Shown here: positions 24,527 through 34,096 of the stretch, piece by piece
Layout of the letters: the number at the start of each line of letters is the position of its first letter
Numbering within the stretch: position 1 is the stretch's first letter
Source: Macrostomum hystrix
Lineage: Eukaryota; Platyhelminthes; Macrostomidae
Reading direction: 5' to 3'
NCBI GenBank assembly: GCA_950097015.1
Contig: CATNEN010000039.1
Coordinates: 12,990,501-13,054,500, forward strand
DNA: 64,000 nucleotides
Translations under genes and position numbers: made by a program
Notes under the pieces: generated by a model
Told to the model about the DNA's origin: nothing
Seen by the model: the letters and a program-made list of their open reading frames with translations, nothing else
Databases searched by the model: none

Positions 24527-24896
24527 ATGCCGCGCACTTTTTTGAGTGTTTCGCTGCTGTTGGTTCTGCTAGTCGCTGGCTTTGTGTCACTGTCAGCAAT
24601 GCCGGCTAGTGAGATCAGTGGCGACATTGGTAGCGACGCAGGGAGCGACAATAACGACAGCGACTGGATCTGGCAGCTCGACAACCTCGGGTAACAGCCA
24701 CCAGTTGTTTACTGAAGTATAATTAAGAATTGTTCGAATTAAATTGTGCATTTTCTGTTATTTTTCCAGACCCAGTCGCGTAGAGCGCAGCGTAGCGAAG
24801 CGTAACGTTCATAGGCGAATGGACGTCAACAACATAGTGAGGATGATGGCTCGGATCATGGCTAAGGACGACTTTTTGAACGAGCGAGTCAGGTAA
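24527..24896 (+). CDS. Putative secreted peptide precursor, two exons
   Basis: Exon 1 is 24527-24690 (donor GG|GTAACA). Exon 2 is 24770 to 24892 or 24896 (acceptor tttttccag). Intron phase 2 joins the frames exactly. Read to the TAA at 24894-24896 it gives 96 aa. Residues 1-24 look like a signal peptide (LLLVLLVAGFVSLSA), followed by an acidic Asp/Ser-rich spacer, then VAKRNVHRRMDV. The KR and RR pairs are candidate convertase sites, leaving a helical basic peptide starting MDVNNIVRMMARIM and ending FLNERV. The layout is that of a neuropeptide or peptide-hormone precursor; I do not recognise the mature peptide. A donor CAG|GTAAAA at 24893 could instead join to an acceptor near 25152, replacing the last residue with SFKNILKKLENTC and more. 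Evidence is frame and splice consensus only. Confidence 0.6.
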
Positions 24897-26341
24897 AACC
24901 TGGTAGAGGGTGTGTGCTCGATTCTGTGATTGAATGCATTAAAGCACCGCTGAAAATAATGTATTTACTTATACTTTCAGGATGGGATAATGATGCACAA
25001 AACTTTGTCACGAAGAGAACACTGTGGATGAGAATGATTTGCAGTCGAGTTGTTAAAAAACTGGTTAAAAGTTTAATTCGTTGTTTCCAACGGCGAAAGT
25101 GAAGGAAATATAATTTCTTTCTGAGAGCTGTCATTTGTGCGAATAATTTCAGCTTCAAAAACATTTTGAAGAAGCTGGAAAACACTTGTTTTTCTGGTGT
25201 ATCGATATTTTTCATTTTCATTGATTCAAAGCAAAAACGAATGCCATTAATTTTGTGTTTCCGATCTGAATAATGACGTCACAAGGCTTAGAGGAAATAA
25301 TCTTAGATTTTGCAAATTAAAATATTGAATTTCGCTTTAAACACAAAATACGAGCTTTAAAAATGTAATTTTGAACAAAATTCTTGGTTAATAAACGGTT
25401 ACATTCTTCAGCCATGGCTATAGAAATTCTGTATGGTTGATGATTTTTTCTACAGCCATCGGGAATTGAAGGAGCACCTCTTTTAAAATCCGTCATTCTA
25501 TTGCGTTGGGCCAATTTTAGATATTTGATTTTTTAAACAATCAACGGTTGCTTGGTGAATATACTGCTACATGGGCTGAATCATGCCAGCATAGCAGTTT
25601 GCAGCAGAAGGTGGCGCGCTTTAACTAGGAATTGGGACGTGAAGCAGTGCCTCCCTGAGTGCCAATCAATCAGCAGATGAATCGCTTTTTAAGTGCTACA
25701 TTTTAGCGATAGAAATAAGACAGAAATACAACAGCAATAACGAGCGGCAGCTAGGGAAAAAAATCATTATAGCTCATACTCAGTGCCATGACTGAGCATA
25801 GTCTTTGTTGTCGAGCTACTCGTATTGAGCCAGTCGAAACACTTTTTATCAAGAAACCACTGTTTGAGGACAAACAAAAGAAGTGCTTGAAAATAATCTG
25901 CGATTTTCGACTAGAGGGAGGCAGACAAAATGCAAAACATATTGCATAACAATTGAATGTCGCTAACAACGCGCTGGTCAGTCCCCAATGGTCGGTTTGA
26001 ATCGAATTAGTGACTAGGCCTCTTTAATACTCGTACCTTAAAAGCGCTTGTCACTGGATATGCCCAAAATAACAAGATTCAGTTTTTATTCGACTGTCAC
26101 GGATTTCTGATGCGAAGATGCAGGAGCGGGAGGGCCTGATTGTCTCCGTTCATTAAGGTGCGTTGGAGCACGCCAAATAGCATTGTCTAGCTCTAATTAT
26201 ACACTCATTGGCAGTCAGTACCCGCGCCAAATGCATATCAGTGGCTTAAATTAAAGAAAATATATTGTCACGACGAGATAATTGAGCTAATAAATGCGAT
26301 TTAGAGCGACGAGCTAGTAATATAGTCTTAAGCATAATCTC
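24897..26341. other. Intergenic or peptide-gene 3' region
   Basis: AT-rich unique DNA. A possible third exon of the upstream peptide gene starts at 25153 after ataatttcag. No other coding exon recognised; small minus-strand frames at 24889-25221, 25317-25514 and 25751-25969 have no domain. Confidence 0.4.
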
Positions 26342-26739
26342 AAGGGCTCTTAGTGGTGGGTCGGTGGTCGGTTAACGCTTTTGCCTCGCGCACCACGGTC
26401 CCTATAAGTTCGATTACACGGCGAGGCCACATTTATTTGAGGCGCAGCCGCGGAGAGAAGGCTTGGCGGTTTGTCGTACAATTTACGCCCTTGAGGGCCA
26501 ACCTCCAAGGCACAGTGAATGTGTACACTGCCTGACGATGAGAAAGTCAGGGCAGATGTACACACCTGTGTGAGCGTGTGCCTGCGTACGGTATCTGCGT
26601 CTGCGTGCGTGCGTGCTCAGGTGTCAGCGAAATGGGCAGAATTGCCACCTCGCTGGCTGCGGGTCTAGTGTCATTAAATGTTGTGCCACTGCCCGCAGCC
26701 CACCTGCAATTATGATTATTATTATTAAGGGCTCTTAGT
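26342..26739 (+). mobile_element. SINE-B, full-length, with 13-bp target duplication
   Basis: The body, 26355-26726, is flanked by perfect 13-bp duplications aagggctcttagt at 26342-26354 and 26727-26739. The head is tRNA-like: an A-box-like ggtcggttaacgc and a B-box-like agttcgatta. The body contains ggcgcagccgcggagagaag and ggcagatgtacacacctgtg, and the tail is ATT-rich (attatgattattattatt). The variable-length duplication and the simple tail indicate LINE-assisted retroposition by a Pol III-transcribed SINE. This is the reference copy for the family in this window. Confidence 0.92.
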
Positions 26740-27295
26740 AAATGTGTAATTTCAGTTAAAATTGCATAGATTTTCTAAAAAAGCGTTTTCACTCTTGTCA
26801 CAGGCCTATTAGGTTGAGAAATCTGCGGATTAGTCAAGTAATACACAAAACTGATAGGAACTGCAGGCATGGCACACACAATTGCTAATAAGGTCAGCAA
26901 CAATCTGCTCCAGAATGTAGAGTCTAATGTCAGGAAAATTAGCATTCGCGTATCTCTACAATATCCATCATAGATGCAAAATAGGCACATATAGAATGAG
27001 CTCAGTACAGACTATCCACTCACTTGCACTTTGCTAAGGATCGCGTTCTGATCTGATCAAATCTGCAAAGTGAACTCATTTGTGTGTGTTATATGCTTTG
27101 GTTGTAGTTAACTCACTGAGCAATGACACTTTTCTAAATAAGAATTTCGGTCTAGTTTCTTCGTAGGCCTGAATAATGACCCACCCGTGCTTTTCACTCA
27201 ACCGTGAACAGTCATTTATTTTGAGTCTCGCGCTCAACATGTGTATGTATAGTTTGTTTTCATTGTCAAGGGACGCACTTCTCTAGTTATAGCGG
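26740..27295. other. Intergenic, no firm gene
   Basis: Unique DNA. A minus-strand frame at 26775-26990 (71 aa, ATG start) contains a hydrophobic stretch, LLLTLLAIVCAMPAVPI, but has no other support. Confidence 0.4.
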
Positions 27296-28307
27296 TGGAA
27301 CAGTTCTCACAATAGTAGTTTAGTTTTCACAATGGTAGCTCATTGTTCAGTTTTTAGAGTGCCTGTTCTCAGAATGGTAGGACAGTTCTCAGAATGGTAG
27401 GACAGTTCTCAGAATGGTAGGACAGTTCTCAGAATGGTAGGACAGTTCTCAGAATGGTAGGACAGTTCTCAGAATGGTAGGACAGTTCTCAGAATGGTAG
27501 AACAGTTCTCAGAATGGTAGGACAGTTCTCAGAATGGTAGGACAGTTCTCAGAATGGTAGGACAGTTCTCAGAATGGTAGGACAGTTCTCAGAATGGTAG
27601 GACAGTTCTCAGAATGGTAGGACAGTTCTCAGAATGGTAGGACAGTTCTCAGAATGGTAGGACAGTTCTCAGAATGGTAGAACAGTTCTCAGAATGGTAG
27701 GACAGTTCTCAGAATGGTAGGACAGTTCTCAGAATGGTAGGACAGTTCTCAGAATGGTAGGACAGTTCTCAGAATGGTAGAACAGTTCTCAGAATGGTAG
27801 GACAGTTCTCAGAATGGTAGGACAGTTCTCAGAATGGTAGGACAGTTCTCAGAATGGTAGGACAGTTCTCAGAATGGTAGGACAGTTCTCAGAATGGTAG
27901 GACAGTTCTCAGAATGGTAGGACAGTTCTCAGAATGGTAGAACAGTTCTCAGAATGGTAGGACAGTTCTCAGAATGGTAGGACAGTTCTCAGAATGGTAG
28001 GACAGTTCTCAGAATGGTAGGACAGTTCTCAGAATGGTAGGACAGTTCTCAGAATGGTAGGACAGTTCTCAGAATGGTAGGACAGTTCTCAGAATGGTAG
28101 GACAGTTCTCAGAATGGTAGGACAGTTCTCAGAATGGTAGGACAGTTCTCAGAATGGTAGGACAGTTCTCAGAATGGTAGGACAGTTCTCAGAATGGTAG
28201 GACAGTTCTCAGAATGGTAGGACAGTTCTCAGAATGGTAGGACAGTTCTCAGAATGGTAGGACAGTTCTCAGAATGGTAGGACAGTTCTCAGAATGGTAG
28301 GACAGTT
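27296..28307. repeat. 20-bp minisatellite, family shared with 33.5 kb
   Basis: About 47 copies of gacagttctcagaatggtag in strict 20-bp register, with a few degenerate leader copies. The related 20-bp unit gacagttctcacagtagtag makes the array at 33543-33935. Confidence 0.98.
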
Positions 28308-28414
28308 TTATAATATACCATTTTAATTGTACTTTAATTGCCAGAACCCTTGCCAAGTCTTCGACTGCATGGCTCGAGCTGGAGACTGACACCGCGGTTT
28401 TGGCGGCCGGGTCC

Positions 28415-30296
28415 AGATCTGGTGGACACCCTCTCTCCAAGATCTGTTGGACACCCTCGCTCCAAGATCTGTTGGACAACCTCGCTCCAAGATCTGGTGG
28501 ACACCCTCGCTCCAAGATATGTTGGACACCCTCTCTCCAAGATATGTTGGACACCCTCTCTCCAAGATCTCTTGGACACCCTCTCTCCATGCTCTGTTGG
28601 ACACCCTTTCTCCAAGATCTGTTGGACACCCTCGCTCCAAGATCTGTTGGACACCCTCTCTCTAAGATCTGTTGGACACCCTCTCTCCAAGATCTCTTGG
28701 ACACCCTCTCTCCATGCTCTGTTGGACACCCTTTCTCCAAGATCTGTTGGACACCCTCGCTCCAAGATCTGTTGGACAACCTCGCTCCAAGATCTGGTGG
28801 ACACCCTCGCTCCAAGATCTCTTGGACACCCTCTCTCCATGCTCTGTTGGACACCCTTTCTCCAAGATCTGTTGGACACCCTCTCTCCATGATCTCTTGG
28901 ACACCCTCTCTCCAAGATCTGTTGGACACCCTCTCTCCAAGATCTGTTGGAGACCCTCTCTCCATGATCTGTTGGACACCCTCGCTCCAAGATCTGTTGG
29001 ACACCCTCGCTCCAAGATCTGTTGGACAACCTCGCTCCAAGATCTGGTGGACACCCTCGCTCCAAGATATGTTGGACACCCTCTCTCCAAGATCTGTTGG
29101 AGACCCTCTCTCTAAGATCTGTTGGACACCCTCTCTCCAAGATCTCTTGGACACCCTCTCTCCATGCTCTGTTGGACACCCTTTCTCCAAGATCTGTTGG
29201 ACACCCTCGCTCCAAGATCTGTTGGACACCCTCTCTCTAAGATCTGTTGGACACCCTCTCTCCAAGATCTCTTGGACACCTTCTCTCCATGCTCTGTTGG
29301 ACACCCTTTCTCCAAGATCTGTTGGACACCCTCGCTCCAAGATCTGTTGGACAACCTCGCTCCAAGATCTGGTGGACACCCTCGCTCCAAGATCTCTTGG
29401 ACACCCTCTCTCCATGCTCTGTTGGACACCCTTTCTCCAAGATCTGTTGGACACCCTCTCTCCATGATCTGTTGGACACCCTCTCTCCAAGATCTATTGG
29501 ACACCCTCTCTCCAAGATCTGTTGGAGACCCTCTCTCCATGATCTGTTGGACACCCTCGCTCCAAGATCTGTTGGACACCCTCGCTCCAAGATCTGTTGG
29601 ACAACCTCGCTCCAAGATCTGGTGGACACCCTCGCTCCAAGATATGTTGGACACCCTCTCTCCAAGATCTGTTGGACACCCTCGCTCCAAGATATGTTGG
29701 ACACCCTCTCTCCAAGATCTGTTGGACACCCTCTCTCTAAGATCTGTTGGACACCCTCTCTCCAAGATCTCTTGGACACCCTCTCTCCATGCTCTGTTGG
29801 ACACCCTTTCTCCAAGATCTGTTGGACACCCTCTCTTCAAGATCTGGTGGACACCCTCTCTCCAAGATCTGGTGGACACCCTCTCTCCAAGATCTGGTGG
29901 ACACCCTCGCTCCAAGATCTGTTGGACAACCTCGCTCCAAGATCTGGTGGACACCCTCGCTCCAAGATATGTTGGACACCCTCTCTCCAAGATCTGTTGG
30001 ACACCCTCGCTCCAAGATATGTTGGACACCCTCTCTCCAAGATCTGTTGGACACCCTCTCTCTAAGATCTGTTGGACACCCTCTCTCCAAGATCTCTTGG
30101 ACACCCTCTCTCCATGCTCTGTTGGACACCCTTTCTCCAAGATCTGTTGGACACCCTCTCTTCAAGATCTGGTGGACACCCTCTCTCCAAGATCTGGTGG
30201 ACACCCTCTCTCCAAGATCTGGTGGACACCCTCTCTCCAAGATCTGGTGGACACCCTCTCTCCAAGATCTGGTGGACACCCTCTCTCCACCCTCTC
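28415..30296. repeat. 25-bp minisatellite with 125-bp higher-order units
   Basis: About 75 copies of the gatctgttggacaccctc family. A marker variant (gatctcttgg, then ccatgctctgttgg, then accctttctcc) recurs at about 28570, 28695, 28820, 29150, 29275, 29400, 29770 and 30095. The closest spacings are 125 bp, i.e. five monomers. Open frames of up to 413 codons on both strands are artefacts. Confidence 0.97.
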
Positions 30297-30909
30297 GCCG
30301 CGACCTAACTGACTGAAACAAATTGTCCTTTGGCAAGATAGTATATAGTATAAATCGAAGGACTTTGGACTCGATATGAGCAAAAATTATTGAAGGCATT
30401 CTGGGGAGACGGCTAATTTGAGGTTTTATTTAAGCCGTTTGAGACATTTGCAGACTTGGCATTTAAGTATGTGATAAACTTCAAATTCAAACTTATAGCG
30501 ACCTTTTTCTAAACTCGCAAAAACCTGATGACCCCAGTAATTTACCCTAACCTTAGCTCTTAATTGCTTCTGTTTTTGGAGGTTGTGCCAACGAAACGTG
30601 GCACAGTGGCACCAAGCACAAGTATTCTTCTATTCTTCTTTGAATAAGCTGTAGACACAATGGAGCCAGTAAAAATGACCAAGGTAAGTGGGCAGGACAG
30701 GAAAACTGCAGCGCTTTTTTACTCAAGCGCTCGTGACAATGAAGACTCTCATATAACTAACTATTCGAATAGCCTCTTTTAAATTGGACAGCAAAAAGCA
30801 GGGGTCGCGTTACCTCGCGTTACCCTCAAAGCCCTTAATTGGTCTTCGAAAGAAGCCACGCATTTGGAAGACCGGAAAGACGTACCGATTTCAAGGCAAT
30901 GCACGCTCC
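30297..30909. other. Intergenic / upstream of peptide gene
   Basis: Unique DNA. At 30660 a short frame MEPVKMTK ends in an ideal donor, AAG|GTAAGT, and could be an isolated first coding exon, but no partner exon was found. Confidence 0.4.
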
Positions 30910-30915
30910 TATATA
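30910..30915 (+). promoter_or_regulatory. TATA box of the secreted-peptide gene
   Basis: TATATA in the context ctcctatataccag, 93 bp before the ATG at 31003. A start site about 30 bp downstream would leave a leader of about 60 nt. Confidence 0.5.
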
Positions 30916-31002
30916 CCAGACCGCTGAGTGCTGGTGGACCTCAAGCCATACTCTCAGCTTCTACAATCTGCTTCATCAAGCAACAGCAGCAGCAGCACAA
31001 TC

Positions 31003-31197
31003 ATGAAGTGGCAGCTCGCTCTCGGACTCCTGCTCTGCGCAGCTCTGGCAGTCGCCAGGCCCAGCCAGGAGATGTCGGAGGAGGACGCGGAGACTCTGCG
31101 GGCCCTGGAAACCCTTTCGGATCTGGACGAGCCGGAGAAGGCCGAAGCCAAGGCCTTGATGCTGGAGAAGAAGATCAGGTTTTCGAAATTGGCGTGA
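31003..31197 (+). CDS. Small secreted acidic peptide, 64 aa
   Basis: Starts at the ATG of MKWQLALGLLLCAALAVA, a textbook signal peptide with likely cleavage after AVA or AVARP. The mature part is acidic and helical (EMSEEDAETLRALETLSDLD), ends in a basic KK pair, and releases a short tail IRFSKLA. An upstream TATA box and a downstream AATAAA (31557) give a compact single-exon transcription unit. A cryptic donor AAGATCAG|GTTTTC inside the last ten codons could extend it to another exon. The composition suggests a secreted peptide precursor or small secreted effector; family not recognised. The upstream in-frame codons start from GTG and were not used. Confidence 0.65.
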   Translation: MKWQLALGLLLCAALAVARPSQEMSEEDAETLRALETLSDLDEPEKAEAKALMLEKKIRFSKLA

Positions 31198-31556
31198 GCT
31201 GTATATCGGATTTTGGGCAAGTAGATCTTCAGATGAGCTGCTGAAGGCCACCTGGCAACTGACCGGACACCGCCCATTGTGTTTGCATGCGTGAAGTTAC
31301 TTTCGATGTGAAAAAATGGCACTCAGGCTGCTTAAAGGCATCATTAGAGCGTATGGCTTAAGAAGTTAAGACTCTTTCAAATTTTATTGTTAATTAAGCT
31401 ACCAGGTGCGAGCAAGTTGGATTTATTTATTTTAAATTTTTTAAGTATTTAATTGGATTGAAAAAGCAATGGGTCTATTTAATTTAGCCCAGCAATGATT
31501 ATGTTGAGACTCGTTATACATAGACAGAACTGTAAAGCCTAAAAAGCACCTATGAA

Positions 31557-31562
31557 AATAAA
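31557..31562 (+). terminator. Poly(A) signal of the small secreted-peptide gene
   Basis: AATAAA about 360 nt after the stop codon at 31195-31197, in an AT-rich 3' region. It is the first canonical signal downstream. Confidence 0.5.
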
Positions 31563-31579
31563 ATGTTCCCAAAGCTGAG

Positions 31580-33542
31580 ACGTTGTTGAGAACGAAATTC
31601 ATATTCTTTTTTGGGTGCAATGGGTCCGTTTATGACATACTGTATAGAGTCGCGCGCTGTTTTGACTCGTGGCCCGATGAACTGTATAGACTTCGCATGA
31701 TGGAGCCCAACCTTGTAATGCGCACATTTTAATTCCACGATCAGTAGCAGTAGGCTTCTGACTAGTGCGTGAAAGAGTTAATATACAATTTGAACAGTAG
31801 TCTGACAAGAGGGGCTACTAATTAAATACTCATGTCGTAAGACCCTTACTGACGTAAGCCAGCGACTTACGCATATTGCCATGCAAGGTACAATTAAAGT
31901 CACACAATCAACTAAACTATACAGCTAACTACTAGATGTATTTACAAGGACTTATAGTCATACTACTGTGCTCATTCGGTCCATTGCCACGCTGAGTTAT
32001 ATGCTCTGACAATTAGCATCAACTCAACCAAAAAACTAAAAAAGCTGCGTTTATGAGAAAAATAATATAACTAACAGGACTAAAATAGTATTGACAAGCT
32101 AAGAATCATCTGTTATTTAGTTTATTGCGCCTTCTTACTACCCCAAATTAACTAATTGCTGACATTAGTGAAATAAAAAAGTGCAATCACGTATTTCCGT
32201 AAGTTAATTTCCAAGAGGTTATTCGGAAAGCACAAAAATGCGCGAACTCAAAATATTTACTTCCATGCTTCGTGAACAATTAAATGTTTTATAAATTATA
32301 ACAAGATTTCAAGCATGTGAAGTATGGGCTTGAAGATACTTATTGGCTTGCGGACGTTGCCTGTAGCCTGTACTGTCTATCCTTTATGTTGTCTTAGATT
32401 TTTTGTAACTTGTGAGTCCTGGTCAGTTTCCGATTAGGCCTAAGCTTTGGTGCTAAGCTAAGCCATCCATCCATCCATTTGAATTCTCTTATTCTCTTTG
32501 CTATTGAAACAATAAAACTTCCCTTTATATTTTTTAATGGGCCAAGGTAATTTGCTTGGCCCTAATATATTGTAGAGCGAAATGCTGCTTCAGATCAGTA
32601 CATTGTTTTTCAACTATAGGGCCTAGGCCTATGTGTAGTGTAGCAGAGTAGGCCCTAAACCCTAACCAGTGGTTATGAACTCATTTAGAAATAGCTACCT
32701 AGTCTTATGAAGACTGAGAGTAGTACTCTCTACATAGATGTGGTAGAAAGTAGGCTTGAGGGCTTTTGTTTAATCTATACCCTGGAGCACCAATCTTTAA
32801 GTCATAGGCCTAGTGAATGTACATTGCCTGGCAATGAAAAGTTCAAGGCAGTTCTATTTCTACACTGTGTATATGCCTAGGCCTACATATTTGTGTGTAT
32901 GCTTGAGTCATAGGAAATGTTAGAATTGTCTCCTTAATTGCTATAGTTTCCCTGTCACCAAGTAGTAGGGTACTTGAGATTTTCTATATTCCTGATAGCC
33001 TTGCCCTTTACTAGGCCTAGTTTTACTAATAATCTATATCTTTCTAATATACTTAGCTGTTAGACCTACTATGATCTGTTTCAAAGACATTCTTAGACAT
33101 TTCTAAGAACGAAACTTGATAGTTTAATTTTTGTAAAAGTAATGTTTGAATATCTATTAAATTGTACATTATGTAAATGATTTATCTAAACAAAAAATAT
33201 CTGGTAAAATAATATAAAATATATGGCTAATTGCTATAATCTTTAAACAATTACAAAAAGTTCACTTTTATTATGGACTTAAAATTAAAGGCCAACTTAA
33301 AAGTTTACTTTTATATTCCTATATAATCATCTTTTGGCATATGTTATTTCATTAAAATTTAACAACTTAAATATGTCCACTATTAAAAACTATGTTGTTC
33401 TTAAATTGTAGAAATATCTGCTTGTATTTGTTAAGTAGTTTGTATTGAAATGACAAAACAGGTAAGCTTTAAGAAACTGGTAGTCATGTTTTTTGTAATA
33501 TTTATTGAAGAAGGACAAATATAACTTTTTTAAAACAACACA
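31580..33542. other. Long AT-rich intergenic region
   Basis: No coding exon recognised. A decayed SINE-B piece lies at about 32815-32955. A short ccatccatccatcc run sits at about 32464. Several aggcctaggcct palindromes echo the element at 24 kb. Confidence 0.55.
32815..32955 (+). mobile_element. SINE-B remnant (diverged)
   Basis: Weak match to the central part of SINE-B: gaatgtacattgcctggcaatgaaaagtt, aaggcag, then gtgtgtatgcttgagtcatagg and agaattgtctcctt. It follows the order of the 26.3 kb copy but with many substitutions, so it is an old copy. Confidence 0.6.
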
Positions 33543-33935
33543 ACAGTTATGAAAGTAGTTGGACAGTTCTCATAGTTGTGGAACAGTTCTCATAGTATTA
33601 GGACAGTTCTCATTGTAGTAGAACAGTTCTCACAGTAGTAGGACAGTTCTCACAGTAGTAGAACAGTTCTCACAATAGTAGGACAGTTCTCATAGTAGTA
33701 GGACAGTTCTCACAGTAGTAGAACAGTTCTTACAATAGTAGGACAGTTCTCACAGTAGTAGAACAGTTCTCACAGTAGTAGAACAGTTCTCACAATAGTA
33801 GGACAGTTCTCACAGTAGTAGAACAGTTCTCACAGTAGTAGAACAGTTCTCACAATAGTAGGACAGTTCTCACAGTAGTAGGACAGTTCTCACAGTAGTA
33901 GAACAGTTATCAGAGTAGTAGAACAGTTCCCAGAG
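33543..33935. repeat. 20-bp minisatellite upstream of the DCAF4-like gene
   Basis: About 19 copies of gacagttctcacagtagtag. It shares gacagttctca and the trailing gtag with the array at 27296-28307. Confidence 0.96.
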
Positions 33936-34096
33936 AGATAATAATTTTAATTAATTAGCCATTTGTAAATTTATAATTGCAAAGGTTGTCTCTATTATAT
34001 TATATTAATTTATAACAATTTGTATATTCCTTAATTAAAGGAAAAAAGAGAGCCACAAGTAATGCCAATTAATTACACCATTTAATTGCTGCCAGC

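Noticed and set aside
26775-26990. 71-aa minus-strand frame with a hydrophobic stretch
   Set aside because: No clear cleavage context, no promoter or poly(A) signal, and no recognisable mature region. It could be chance in AT-rich DNA.
28249-30399. Numerous 200-400 codon frames on both strands
   Set aside because: Shadows of the 25-bp array in all frames; no independent support.
30660-30683. First coding exon MEPVKMTK with a perfect GTAAGT donor
   Set aside because: No downstream acceptor with a convincing coding exon in matching phase was found, so a gene cannot be claimed.
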